Below are positions 9,171 through 17,601 of a stretch of DNA of 64,000 bases, piece by piece. Every line of letters starts with the position of its first letter. Positions within the stretch are counted from its first letter, which is position 1. This DNA comes from Mucilaginibacter frigoritolerans (lineage in GTDB: Bacteria > Bacteroidota > Bacteroidia > Sphingobacteriales > Sphingobacteriaceae). A program made the translations under genes and the position numbers. Location of the stretch: the NCBI RefSeq assembly GCF_007830615.1, contig NZ_VLLI01000008.1:248001-312000 (forward strand). Direction: 5' to 3'. The notes under the pieces were generated by a model. The model saw only the letters and a list, made by a program, of their open reading frames with translations. It was not told the origin of the DNA and did not search any database.

Positions 9171-11630
9171 ATGAAAAAACTTTTACTACTGGCAGCTTGC
9201 TGCTTACTCACCCGGTTTGTAACGGCTCAAACTAATCTTCAAACAATAACGGTTAAGGGCACTGTTATTGATTCAACTACCAATAAGCCTGTAGGCTACG
9301 TAACGGTTGCTGTGCAGGATGCTGCAACGGGGAAGTCGGTAATGTCAGGCTTATCAAAAGATGATGGCAGCTTTGAGCTCAGGGTGGCCAAAGGCAAAGC
9401 TTACCAGTTGGTGCTTGCTTCAGTAGGATATAAAAATAAAACGAAAAAACTGGCTAATACAAATGCTGATGTTAACGCAGGTAATGTTTTGCTATCAACA
9501 TCAAGCAATGAGTTGAAGGAAGTTTCCATAACGGCGGTTAAACCCATCATGAAGCAGGAAGTTGACCGTATTAGCTATAACGTACAGAATGACCCAGAGA
9601 GCAAGGCACTTACTGCACTTGATATGATGCGCAAAGTGCCCTTATTATCAGTTGATGCCAGTGATAATGTTAAACTGAAAGGTAGTGGTAACTATAAAAT
9701 ACTTATTAATGGTAAAGAATCAGCATTGATGGCTAAAAGCCCATCGGATGTATTAAAGGCAATGCCAGCTGATAATATTGAAAAGATTGAAGTAATTACC
9801 ACTCCTCCTGCAAAGTACGATGCTGAAGGCCTAACAGGTATCATCAACATCATCACCAAAAAGAATGCTGACCAGGGTTATAATGGTAATATTAGTGGCC
9901 GCTATAATAGTATTTACGGACCGGGATTATATGGGCATGCAAGCATTAAAGAGGGTAAGGTTGGCGTAAGTATTTTTGCAGGCACAAACCATAACAATGG
10001 TTTTAATGCAAATTCAGGTAATACACAAAACATTTTTGGCGGTCAAACTACTACACAGAACGGTTATGGAAATAACAAGTTCCATAATTACTTTGGTACA
10101 GCCGAGATTAGCTATGAGATTGATAGCCTTAACCTGTTAACTGCGTCCTTCCAGACCTATCATGGTACCAATAACCAAACTAATGGACAGTCTTCAGATA
10201 CGAGGAATTTTGATGGTTCTCTGGCTCAATATTATTTTCAGCAATCATCAGGCTATAATACTTTCCAGGGTATGGATGCAACAGTCAATTACCAGATTGG
10301 CTTTAAACGAAACAAAGAACAGTTACTTACTTTATCCTATAAGTTCAGCTATTCGCCTAATACCAATTACAGTAATAATAGTTTTTCGCAGCAATTTAAT
10401 TATCCTCAATCTGAGCAACCGGATTTTAATCAATACAATAACTCAGGTGAAAGAGCACATACCATACAGATTGATTATGCCCAGCCCTTTAAACAAATCA
10501 CGCTTGAGGCTGGTGCCAAAGCTATCTTAAGGAATGACTATAGTGATTTTAACCGCTCGGACCTTGATTCAGCTACCAATCAGTTTAATCCTAATCCAAT
10601 TTATACGGACGATTTCAACTATCAGCAAGATGTATACAGTTTGTACAATTCTTATCAGTTAAAAATGGATAAGTGGACGGCTAAAGCTGGTTTAAGGCTG
10701 GAACATACCACGGTAAATGCTGATTTTAGTTCAGTAAATACTACTGTAAATCAAAATTATAACAATTTTATTCCATCTATTTCTATTCAGCGCAGCTTTA
10801 AAACCAGCAGTATAAATTTCGGCTTTACCCAGCGGATACAAAGACCAGGAATTTACCAGTTAAACCCTTTTGTTGATAATTCAAACCCTAAATTTATCAG
10901 TACCGGTAACCCCAATCTGCGGCCTGAATTGAACAATAATTTTGAATTAACTTACAGTAATTTCTCCAAAAACTCTTTTACTGCCGGTTTAAGCTACCAG
11001 TTTTCAAATAATTCTATCCAGAATGTTTCAAGTTTGAGCGTTGATAGTACTGCTAATCATACCAGAGATACCGTTACTAAAACAACCTATGCGAATTTAG
11101 GAAGCAACCGCACTTTAGGATTCAACATCAATACCAACATTAATTTTACGCCCAAATTTGCGTTAAGCCTAAACGGGCAAGTATCCAAAATATGGTTAAC
11201 AGGTACTTATAATGATCAGTTTTATAAAAATACTGGTATTACCGGCAATGCTTTTGCTAACGTAAGCTACAAATTTGATGGCGGTTACAGAGTTGGTGTT
11301 GATGCCGGTTTCTTTAGCGGCGATGTTACCCTTCAGGGACATACCAGTAATTACATTTACAACGCTTTAGTGCTTACCAAGGAGTTTTTGCAGAAAAAAG
11401 CTACTATATCATTAGTGGCCAATAACCCCGAAAGCAAGTACCACAGTAATAACTCCACTACAACAACATCACAATACTATCAATATTCATATAACGAAGA
11501 ACCCTACAGAACTTTTGCTGTGAGGTTTAGTTACAAGTTTGGTAAACTGAATAGCGAAATAAAGAAAAACGCACATGGTATTGATAATGATGATACCAAA
11601 GGCGGTGGTAAAAGCAATGGCGGAAGCTAA
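9171..11630 (+). CDS. Outer-membrane beta-barrel receptor, TonB-dependent-like, copy 1
   Basis: The 819-residue protein has a signal peptide (1-20), a carboxypeptidase-regulatory-like beta-sandwich (about 22-105, VKGTVIDSTTNKPVGYVTVAVQ region), a plug domain (about 135-235, with ILINGKES and EKIEVITTPPAKYDAEG) and a large C-terminal barrel ending in an aromatic strand. This is the outer-membrane beta-barrel family common in Bacteroidota (OMP_b-brl_3). Substrate unknown. The ATG at 9171 was chosen because the signal peptide starts there; a TTG at 9135 would add 12 residues before it. It is a close paralogue of the gene at 14520. Confidence 0.9.
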   Translation: MKKLLLLAACCLLTRFVTAQTNLQTITVKGTVIDSTTNKPVGYVTVAVQDAATGKSVMSGLSKDDGSFELRVAKGKAYQLVLASVGYKNKTKKLANTNADVNAGNVLLSTSSNELKEVSITAVKPIMKQEVDRISYNVQNDPESKALTALDMMRKVPLLSVDASDNVKLKGSGNYKILINGKESALMAKSPSDVLKAMPADNIEKIEVITTPPAKYDAEGLTGIINIITKKNADQGYNGNISGRYNSIYGPGLYGHASIKEGKVGVSIFAGTNHNNGFNANSGNTQNIFGGQTTTQNGYGNNKFHNYFGTAEISYEIDSLNLLTASFQTYHGTNNQTNGQSSDTRNFDGSLAQYYFQQSSGYNTFQGMDATVNYQIGFKRNKEQLLTLSYKFSYSPNTNYSNNSFSQQFNYPQSEQPDFNQYNNSGERAHTIQIDYAQPFKQITLEAGAKAILRNDYSDFNRSDLDSATNQFNPNPIYTDDFNYQQDVYSLYNSYQLKMDKWTAKAGLRLEHTTVNADFSSVNTTVNQNYNNFIPSISIQRSFKTSSINFGFTQRIQRPGIYQLNPFVDNSNPKFISTGNPNLRPELNNNFELTYSNFSKNSFTAGLSYQFSNNSIQNVSSLSVDSTANHTRDTVTKTTYANLGSNRTLGFNINTNINFTPKFALSLNGQVSKIWLTGTYNDQFYKNTGITGNAFANVSYKFDGGYRVGVDAGFFSGDVTLQGHTSNYIYNALVLTKEFLQKKATISLVANNPESKYHSNNSTTTTSQYYQYSYNEEPYRTFAVRFSYKFGKLNSEIKKNAHGIDNDDTKGGGKSNGGS

Positions 11631-11651
11631 AAGCTAAGCAATAATAAATTG

Positions 11652-11682
11652 AAAACCTGCTCATTATTAGGCAGGTTTTTTT
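11652..11682 (+). terminator. Intrinsic terminator after receptor copy 1
   Basis: The stem AAAACCTGC/GCAGGTTTT (11652-11660 and 11671-11679) is followed by a T run. Confidence 0.85.
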
Positions 11683-11706
11683 GTTTGATTCTCTTTTTTA
11701 TATAGG

Positions 11707-11722
11707 TAAGAAATTATTCTTA
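11707..11722. promoter_or_regulatory. Upstream operator copy for the BlaI-type repressor
   Basis: TAAGAA-ATTA-TTCTTA is a dyad with six-base arms and a four-base spacer. The same core recurs 70 bases downstream. BlaI/MecI repressors bind such dyads before their own genes. Assignment to this repressor is inferred. Confidence 0.6.
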
Positions 11723-11775
11723 TTTTATTTAATTGATTATCAGTGTTTTGTATAACTATAGCTCAAAAGTATTTG

Positions 11776-11801
11776 AATGATAAGAAATTATTCTTATCAT
11801 T
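11776..11801. promoter_or_regulatory. 26-base perfect-arm operator before the BlaI-type repressor
   Basis: The 11-base arms AATGATAAGAA and TTCTTATCATT flank ATTA. The core equals the upstream copy at 11707. It covers the potential ATG at 11777, which argues that translation really begins at 11807. Likely site of autorepression. Confidence 0.65.
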
Positions 11802-11806
11802 GTTAT

Positions 11807-12211
11807 ATGAAAGCATCAAAAGATCAAAACAGCTCATTATCAGAACCTACAAAGTCTGAACTGGAGATATTACAGGTGTTATGGGAGTTTGGCCCGTCAA
11901 CAGCCCGTTTTGTAAATGATTATCTGAATAAAGAAAAGCGGCCGGTAATTTATATGTCAACGCTTAAGCTAATGCAGATAATGGTTGAAAAGAAATTCCT
12001 GGAAAAAGATAGCAGCCAGATGACCCACATTTATAAAGCCGCTGTGGAAGAAGGGAAAACCAAAGGCTTCTTGTTGGATAAAGTAGTTGATAACCTGTTT
12101 AATGGTTCGGCAAGTAGTTTAATGATGCAGCTTTTAGGTAACAAAAAAATATCTCCAAAAGAAATGGAGGAGTTTAAGGAACTGATTAAAAAAATAGACC
12201 AAAAAGATTAA
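11807..12211 (+). CDS. BlaI/MecI/CopY-family transcriptional repressor
   Basis: From ATG 11807 the protein has 134 residues. It has the winged-helix pattern of BlaI/MecI: SELEILQVLWEFGPSTARFVNDYLN, then VIYMSTLKLMQIMVEKKFLEKD for the recognition helix and wing, and a C-terminal dimerisation part. An upstream ATG at 11777 would add ten non-conserved residues and lies inside the operator, so I prefer 11807. The M56 protease gene follows after four bases, the classic BlaI-BlaR1 arrangement in which the protease triggers loss of the repressor. Targets here are probably this operon and perhaps the flanking receptors. Confidence 0.9.
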   Translation: MKASKDQNSSLSEPTKSELEILQVLWEFGPSTARFVNDYLNKEKRPVIYMSTLKLMQIMVEKKFLEKDSSQMTHIYKAAVEEGKTKGFLLDKVVDNLFNGSASSLMMQLLGNKKISPKEMEEFKELIKKIDQKD

Positions 12212-12215
12212 AGAT

Positions 12216-14369
12216 ATGGGAACCTCATTTTTAACCCAATGGCTTTCTGACCATGAGATTAAAGCCATCTGCTGGACATTGATCCATTCACTTTGGATAG
12301 GGCTTATTATTGCCGCGCTTGCCGGCCTGGTAATTGCCTTTACTAAAAAAGCAAGCTCGCGCATGCGGTACCGCTTATTGTGCGGTGTATTGGTATTATT
12401 TGTATTGTCATCAGGTTTTACTTTTTACCTGGAGCTAACCAATGGCAGGCATACGTTAAGCATTGCTAATCACGTTCCGGCAATTTCAGGTAATCTAACA
12501 GTTGTAAACGTTAATGAGGCTGGAGTAAAAGAGATCAGTTTTATAAACCGGACGATTACTTTTCTTAACCAGCAATCGGGTTGGATATTTTTTGTGTGGT
12601 TGATTTGTTTCGCCGTTAAAAGTGTAAAAATGGCAGGGGGCTTGTTTTATGTACATCACATCCGTTATAATAAGGTTCATTTAATTGATGAAGAGTGGGA
12701 GCGTAAAGTTTTATCGTTCAGTAAAAAATTAGGTATTCATCAAAAGGTTGTGCTACTTCAATCGGAACTGATAAAAGTACCGGTAACCATTGGCTTTTTT
12801 AAACCGGTTATATTGCTACCCTTAGGGTTGGTATTACAATTGCCGCCGGGGCAGGTTGATACTATTTTATGGCATGAACTGGCACACATTATTCGCAGGG
12901 ATTATTTGGTTAACATATTGCAGGGCATTGTTGAAACCGTGTTTTTCTTTAACCCTGCCTTATTATGGCTATCGGCCTTAATCCGGGAAGAAAGGGAGGC
13001 ATGCTGCGATGACATGGTATTGGCTAACGTTATACAAAAAGGAAGCTATCTGCAAGCTTTGTTAAGCTTCCACGAATACGCCGATAGCTCAATGGGACAT
13101 GCCATGGCGCTTGGACTTGGTCGTAACCAGCTAAAGAATCGCTTTAAACGTATGGTTGATCTGGAAAATAAAAAACTGAGTGTGGTTGAAAAAGTTATCC
13201 TTTTGTTGGGTATTGTAATGTTATCAGCCTTTACCATCGTCCCTAAAACAAATTTAGAGATAAAACATACGGCTACTTTGCTGAAAAAGAATATCCTGGC
13301 CATAATGGTCAAAGCCAGTAACAACAATAATAATGATCGTCCGCAGATCACTGCTGTTCGGCCTAAATTAACCCCTTTGATTGTTAATTATCAGGTTAAT
13401 GATAAGATTATCACTCATTCCCGGTTAAGTGATTCGCTTATTGCTGCAGATACAGCTATAAAATTCACGAGCATCAGGTTTTTACACAATAGTGCCGATT
13501 CTGTTAACCACACCGTGCAGGTAATGGATAATAAGGGTAACCGGTATTATTTTAAAACGATTAACAACCAGCTGGTTTTTATGGAGATAAACGGCAAAGC
13601 AATTAAAAATGAGGATCTGGCTAAATACCAGGGTTTTGTTGCCCAGGTTAATCAATCGGCAGATCAGTTGAAGTTTATCAAATACAAGAATATAGTAAAA
13701 CTGAGTACTTCTGAACAACAAAACAGGAACAATGATTTAGCATTACAGAATGAAATACAGTTAAGAAAACTTCAAAAAATATCAATCGATAAAAATGATA
13801 GCGTTAAACTGAGATTTTATAAGATTAAAGTAATGCCAACACCGAAGTTGGAGATAAAAATCCGCAAAGAACTTGCACTGCGTGGTGACACTAATCCTAC
13901 AAAAAAGGAAATACAAGACGAAATTTACTTTGAAAGAAAAAAGGCCGTTGATGAAGTTGTTATAAAGGGTCGGGTTGACGCCAAAATAAATCAGAAGGTT
14001 ATTAGAATTCAAAAGAAGAGTGATTCGCTCAGGAAGGTGAGAGATACGCTGATCTTTAAGAAGCGTGCTTTTAACAAAAAGAATGACTCGCTTTATTTTA
14101 GAAGACAAGAGGCAGAGCAAAGGATAGTGAAAGAGGAGATGAAAAGCATTATTACTGACCTGATTAATGCCAATGTGGTGAAAGATAAAAACAGCCTGAG
14201 CTGGTTTGGCCTTACCGAAACTGAATTAATTGTAAATGGGGTAAAACAGCCCGAAGAAATACAAAAACGATTGGCGGAAAAATATATCAGAAATCCGCGC
14301 TTCGGGTTTTACTACGGTCCCGTGCAAATGTATGGCATGGGGTATTTTTACGGCAAAAACGACCTTTAA
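12216..14369 (+). CDS. M56 (BlaR1-type) membrane metalloprotease with unusual C-terminal sensor
   Basis: The 717-residue protein has N-terminal membrane helices (about 15-45, 51-72, 120-140), a zinc-protease motif H220-E-L-A-H224, the downstream EREACCDD acidic motif and a further helix near 325-340. Those parts match BlaR1/MecR1. The remaining ~370 residues contain no penicillin-binding SxxK domain; they show a short beta-rich stretch (GNRYYFKTINNQLVFMEING) and then a long lysine/glutamate-rich, probably coiled-coil region, ending in a Gly/Tyr/Phe-rich tail. It probably senses some envelope signal other than beta-lactams and inactivates the adjacent BlaI-type repressor. The ligand is unknown. 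Confidence 0.85.
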   Translation: MGTSFLTQWLSDHEIKAICWTLIHSLWIGLIIAALAGLVIAFTKKASSRMRYRLLCGVLVLFVLSSGFTFYLELTNGRHTLSIANHVPAISGNLTVVNVNEAGVKEISFINRTITFLNQQSGWIFFVWLICFAVKSVKMAGGLFYVHHIRYNKVHLIDEEWERKVLSFSKKLGIHQKVVLLQSELIKVPVTIGFFKPVILLPLGLVLQLPPGQVDTILWHELAHIIRRDYLVNILQGIVETVFFFNPALLWLSALIREEREACCDDMVLANVIQKGSYLQALLSFHEYADSSMGHAMALGLGRNQLKNRFKRMVDLENKKLSVVEKVILLLGIVMLSAFTIVPKTNLEIKHTATLLKKNILAIMVKASNNNNNDRPQITAVRPKLTPLIVNYQVNDKIITHSRLSDSLIAADTAIKFTSIRFLHNSADSVNHTVQVMDNKGNRYYFKTINNQLVFMEINGKAIKNEDLAKYQGFVAQVNQSADQLKFIKYKNIVKLSTSEQQNRNNDLALQNEIQLRKLQKISIDKNDSVKLRFYKIKVMPTPKLEIKIRKELALRGDTNPTKKEIQDEIYFERKKAVDEVVIKGRVDAKINQKVIRIQKKSDSLRKVRDTLIFKKRAFNKKNDSLYFRRQEAEQRIVKEEMKSIITDLINANVVKDKNSLSWFGLTETELIVNGVKQPEEIQKRLAEKYIRNPRFGFYYGPVQMYGMGYFYGKNDL

Positions 14370-14519
14370 TCTAAAAACAAGCATGAAGAATAACTAAACC
14401 CTTCAGGCTTCCATTACTAATTTATTAATGGGGTAATAAACCCCGTACTATTTATTTTTTGAAAATATATTTTTTCGAAGGGGCTTCGCCATGCCCTTAA
14501 ACGAACAAAACATCTACCT

Positions 14520-16982
14520 ATGAAAAAATGGATATTACTCATACCGGTTATTTTGCTGTCGGCTATTGCCCGGGCCCAAAATGCTCCGCCAATGCTATCA
14601 GTAAAAGGCATTGCTATTGACTCGGCAACCAATAAGCCCATGCCTTATGTAACGGTTGCCTTGCAGGATGCCAAAACTAATAAATCTGTAAAAAGTGCTT
14701 TAACAAGTGATGATGGTAGTTTTGTTTTGAAAGCCCCATCAGGTAGTCCCTATAGCCTGGTGCTGGCGTTTATTGGTTACGCTAATAAAGCTGTACCTGT
14801 TGCCGATAGCGGTGCTGAAGCTAACCTGGGCAAGATATTGCTGGCTCCATCTACCAATCAGTTAAAAGAAGTTTCCATAAGTGCCGTAAAACCCATTATG
14901 ACCCAGGAGGTAGACCGTATTGGCTATAACGTACAAGCCGATCCGGAAAGCACTGCACTATCGGCCCTTGATATGATGCGTAAAGTGCCTTTGTTAACTG
15001 TTGATGGAAATGATAACGTATTGCTGAAAGGCAGTGGGAACTATAAAATACTGATCAACGGTAAAGAATCGGCTATGATGGCGAAAAACCCTTCGGATAT
15101 ATTAAAATCTATGCCGGCCAGCAATATTGAAAAAATTGAAGTAATTACCACGCCACCGGCAAAGTACGATGCCGAGGGTTTGGCTGGTATTATCAACATC
15201 ATTACAAAAAAAAATGCTGATCAGGGTTATAATGTAGCCATAAACGGAAGGTATAACTCGATATATGGCCCTGGGTATAATTTTAATGGTGCTTATAAGC
15301 AAGGTAAATTGGGCGTATCCGGTTATTTTGGCTTTGGTAATCAGAAACAGACGGTAACAAACTCCGGCACTACCGAGAATATTTTTGCCAACCAAAACAC
15401 TATCTCCCAAACGGCTTCCAATTTAAGGCGTACCACTTATGATTATGGCGATATAGAGTTAAGCTATGAGCTGGATTCACTTAACCTGCTCACAGGCTCG
15501 TTTAGCTTTTATAAACAGCATACCATTACCGGCATTAATCAAACATCCAATACAGATAGTGCCGGTGTTGCCACACAAGGTTATATGCTGCAAAATGCCG
15601 GGACAGAACGCTACCTGGGTTTGGATGCTGCGCTGAATTATCAGCTTGGTTTTAAAAAATCAAAGGACGAGCTGCTTACTTTTTCTTATCAATACAACTA
15701 CTCGCCCGATAAGCAGTTTAACAGTAATTTATTTTCTGAGCGGATGAATTATCCTGTATCGGCAGTGCCCGATTATCAGCAATACAGTAATTCGGGCAGC
15801 AGAACCAATACCTTACAGGTTGATTTTACCGGGCCGTTAAGCAAAAAAGTTACTATTGAAGCAGGAACAAAAGCCATATTACGAAACAACTTCAGTGATT
15901 ATACGCTGGACGACAGGGATAGCCTTACCCAACAATTTGTACCCAATGCTGAACAAACCAATAATTTTAATTACCGGCAGGATGTTTATAGTTTGTATAA
16001 TTCCTATCAGCTTAAATTAGATAAATGGACTGCTAAAGCTGGTTTACGTTTGGAACATACTACCATTAATGCTGATTTTACTTCAGCCGGAGTTTCCGTA
16101 GCTCCGGATTATAGCAATTTGATCCCTTCCGTATCCATTCAGCGAAGGTTTACCAGCAGCAGCATTAACTTAGGATTTACCCAGCGTATTCAACGCCCCG
16201 GTATTTATCAGCTCAATCCATTTATTAATCTGTCAAACCCTCAGTTTATAAGTACCGGTAATCCTGGTTTACGTCCCGAATTGGATAACACTTTTGAGCT
16301 AACTTATAGCCACTTTGGTAAAAACTCTATCAATGCAGGCCTTAGCTATGCTTTCTCCAATAACTCTATCCAAAACGTATCAAGCTTACGGGCAGATAGT
16401 TTAAATGGCAGGAGAGACACCGTAACTTACACGACCTACGAGAATTTAGGAAGTAACCGCACGCTGGGATTCAATTTTAATACACACCTCAATATAAGCA
16501 AGCCTTTATCATTTGGCATAAACCTGCAGCTTAACCATGTATGGCTAAAAGGGATGTACAATGGCCAGTTTTATACAAACCAGGGCTTTACTGGCAATAC
16601 CTTTTTTAATGTACGGTATAAGTTTGATGATGGCTACGCCATTGGAGCCAATGCTGCCTTTATCACAAGCGATATTACTTTACAGGGGCAATCAAATGAT
16701 CGTTTTTTTTCACAGTACGTAGTATCAAAAGAGTTTTTGAATAAGAAAATGGTGATCTCGTTGGTGGCCAACAATCCTTATGGTAAATATATTGATTACC
16801 GTACTACCACCAATACGGTAGATTTTTCCCAATCATCATACAGCCAAAGCTATTACCGCACCTTTGCCATAAGGTTTAACTACAAGTTTGGTAAACTGAA
16901 CAGCGATATCAAAAAGAACCAGCGCAGCATTAACAATGATGATGTGAAGAGCGGCAGTAAAAGTAGTGGTGGAGGGAATTAA
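14520..16982 (+). CDS. Outer-membrane beta-barrel receptor, TonB-dependent-like, copy 2
   Basis: The 820-residue protein has the same architecture as the gene at 9171: signal peptide (1-20), carboxypeptidase-like domain, plug with ILINGKES and EKIEVITTPPAKYDAEG, and barrel. Long stretches are almost identical (around GSGNYKILINGKES, NSYQLK-DKWTAKAGLRLEHTT, FTQRIQRPGIYQLNPF). It follows the M56 gene in the same orientation after ~150 bases, so it may be controlled with the BlaI/M56 pair, though no copy of the operator is seen just before it. Substrate unknown. Confidence 0.9.
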   Translation: MKKWILLIPVILLSAIARAQNAPPMLSVKGIAIDSATNKPMPYVTVALQDAKTNKSVKSALTSDDGSFVLKAPSGSPYSLVLAFIGYANKAVPVADSGAEANLGKILLAPSTNQLKEVSISAVKPIMTQEVDRIGYNVQADPESTALSALDMMRKVPLLTVDGNDNVLLKGSGNYKILINGKESAMMAKNPSDILKSMPASNIEKIEVITTPPAKYDAEGLAGIINIITKKNADQGYNVAINGRYNSIYGPGYNFNGAYKQGKLGVSGYFGFGNQKQTVTNSGTTENIFANQNTISQTASNLRRTTYDYGDIELSYELDSLNLLTGSFSFYKQHTITGINQTSNTDSAGVATQGYMLQNAGTERYLGLDAALNYQLGFKKSKDELLTFSYQYNYSPDKQFNSNLFSERMNYPVSAVPDYQQYSNSGSRTNTLQVDFTGPLSKKVTIEAGTKAILRNNFSDYTLDDRDSLTQQFVPNAEQTNNFNYRQDVYSLYNSYQLKLDKWTAKAGLRLEHTTINADFTSAGVSVAPDYSNLIPSVSIQRRFTSSSINLGFTQRIQRPGIYQLNPFINLSNPQFISTGNPGLRPELDNTFELTYSHFGKNSINAGLSYAFSNNSIQNVSSLRADSLNGRRDTVTYTTYENLGSNRTLGFNFNTHLNISKPLSFGINLQLNHVWLKGMYNGQFYTNQGFTGNTFFNVRYKFDDGYAIGANAAFITSDITLQGQSNDRFFSQYVVSKEFLNKKMVISLVANNPYGKYIDYRTTTNTVDFSQSSYSQSYYRTFAIRFNYKFGKLNSDIKKNQRSINNDDVKSGSKSSGGGN

Positions 16983-16983
16983 G

Positions 16984-17081
16984 GAAACAAGAGTCAGGGG
17001 TCGGGCAATTCATGTCTATGGTTAATTAATCAATAAAAGTTAGCGTGTTTGTTTCAAATCCCGATTCCTGGCTCTTGTTTC
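16984..17081. repeat. Long imperfect inverted repeat after receptor copy 2
   Basis: GAAACAAGAGTCAGGGG near 16984 pairs with CCTGGCTCTTGTTTC near 17067-17081, and TCGGG/CCCGA extends the stem. The arms are about 22 bases with a ~54-base centre. It may also act as a transcript end for the receptor gene. Confidence 0.65.
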
Positions 17082-17110
17082 TTGCCTCTTAAAAAAACTA
17101 TATTTACCGA

Positions 17111-17455
17111 ATGAAAGTTTACGGCATCACCAATTGTAATACAGTTAAAAAAGCACTCGACTGGCTAAAAGCCAATCATGTTGATTATGAGTTTCATGAT
17201 TTTAAAAAGCTGGGCATAAGCGAGCAGAAGCTGCAGGAATGGGATCAGAAAGCAGGATATGAAAAGTTTATGAACAAACAAGGACTTACCTGGAAACAAC
17301 TCGATCCCGAAGTAAAAGAAAGCATTAAAAGCTCAGCTGATGCTTTGAAATTGCTCCAACAAAAAACAAGCATGATTAAGCGACCTGTTATTGAAGATAA
17401 TGGCTTTTTATATTTTGGCTTTGATGAAGGCGTTTATAAAGGACTAATTAAATAA
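17111..17455 (+). CDS. ArsC/Spx/YffB-family thioredoxin-fold protein
   Basis: The 114-residue protein starts MKVYGITNCNTVKKALDWL with the single N-terminal cysteine (Cys9) of the YffB-type ArsC family, and ends with RPVIEDNGFLYFGFDE, like the RP-containing C-terminus of the family. Only one cysteine stands at the active site, so it is not a typical arsenate reductase with a CX2C pair; YffB proteins are thought to be glutathione-dependent thiol reductases. Monocistronic as far as seen. Confidence 0.85.
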   Translation: MKVYGITNCNTVKKALDWLKANHVDYEFHDFKKLGISEQKLQEWDQKAGYEKFMNKQGLTWKQLDPEVKESIKSSADALKLLQQKTSMIKRPVIEDNGFLYFGFDEGVYKGLIK

Positions 17456-17601
17456 GTTACTCCAGGTAATATTTAACCAATCTAACATAACGTAATTAAC
17501 TGTTAATTTGATTTTGAGGTAACAATCATTTTACGCTGGGCTGGTATTAAGTAAATTATGGTATAATTGTTTTTTTAAACTGACCAAAAATTTATTTAAC
17601 A

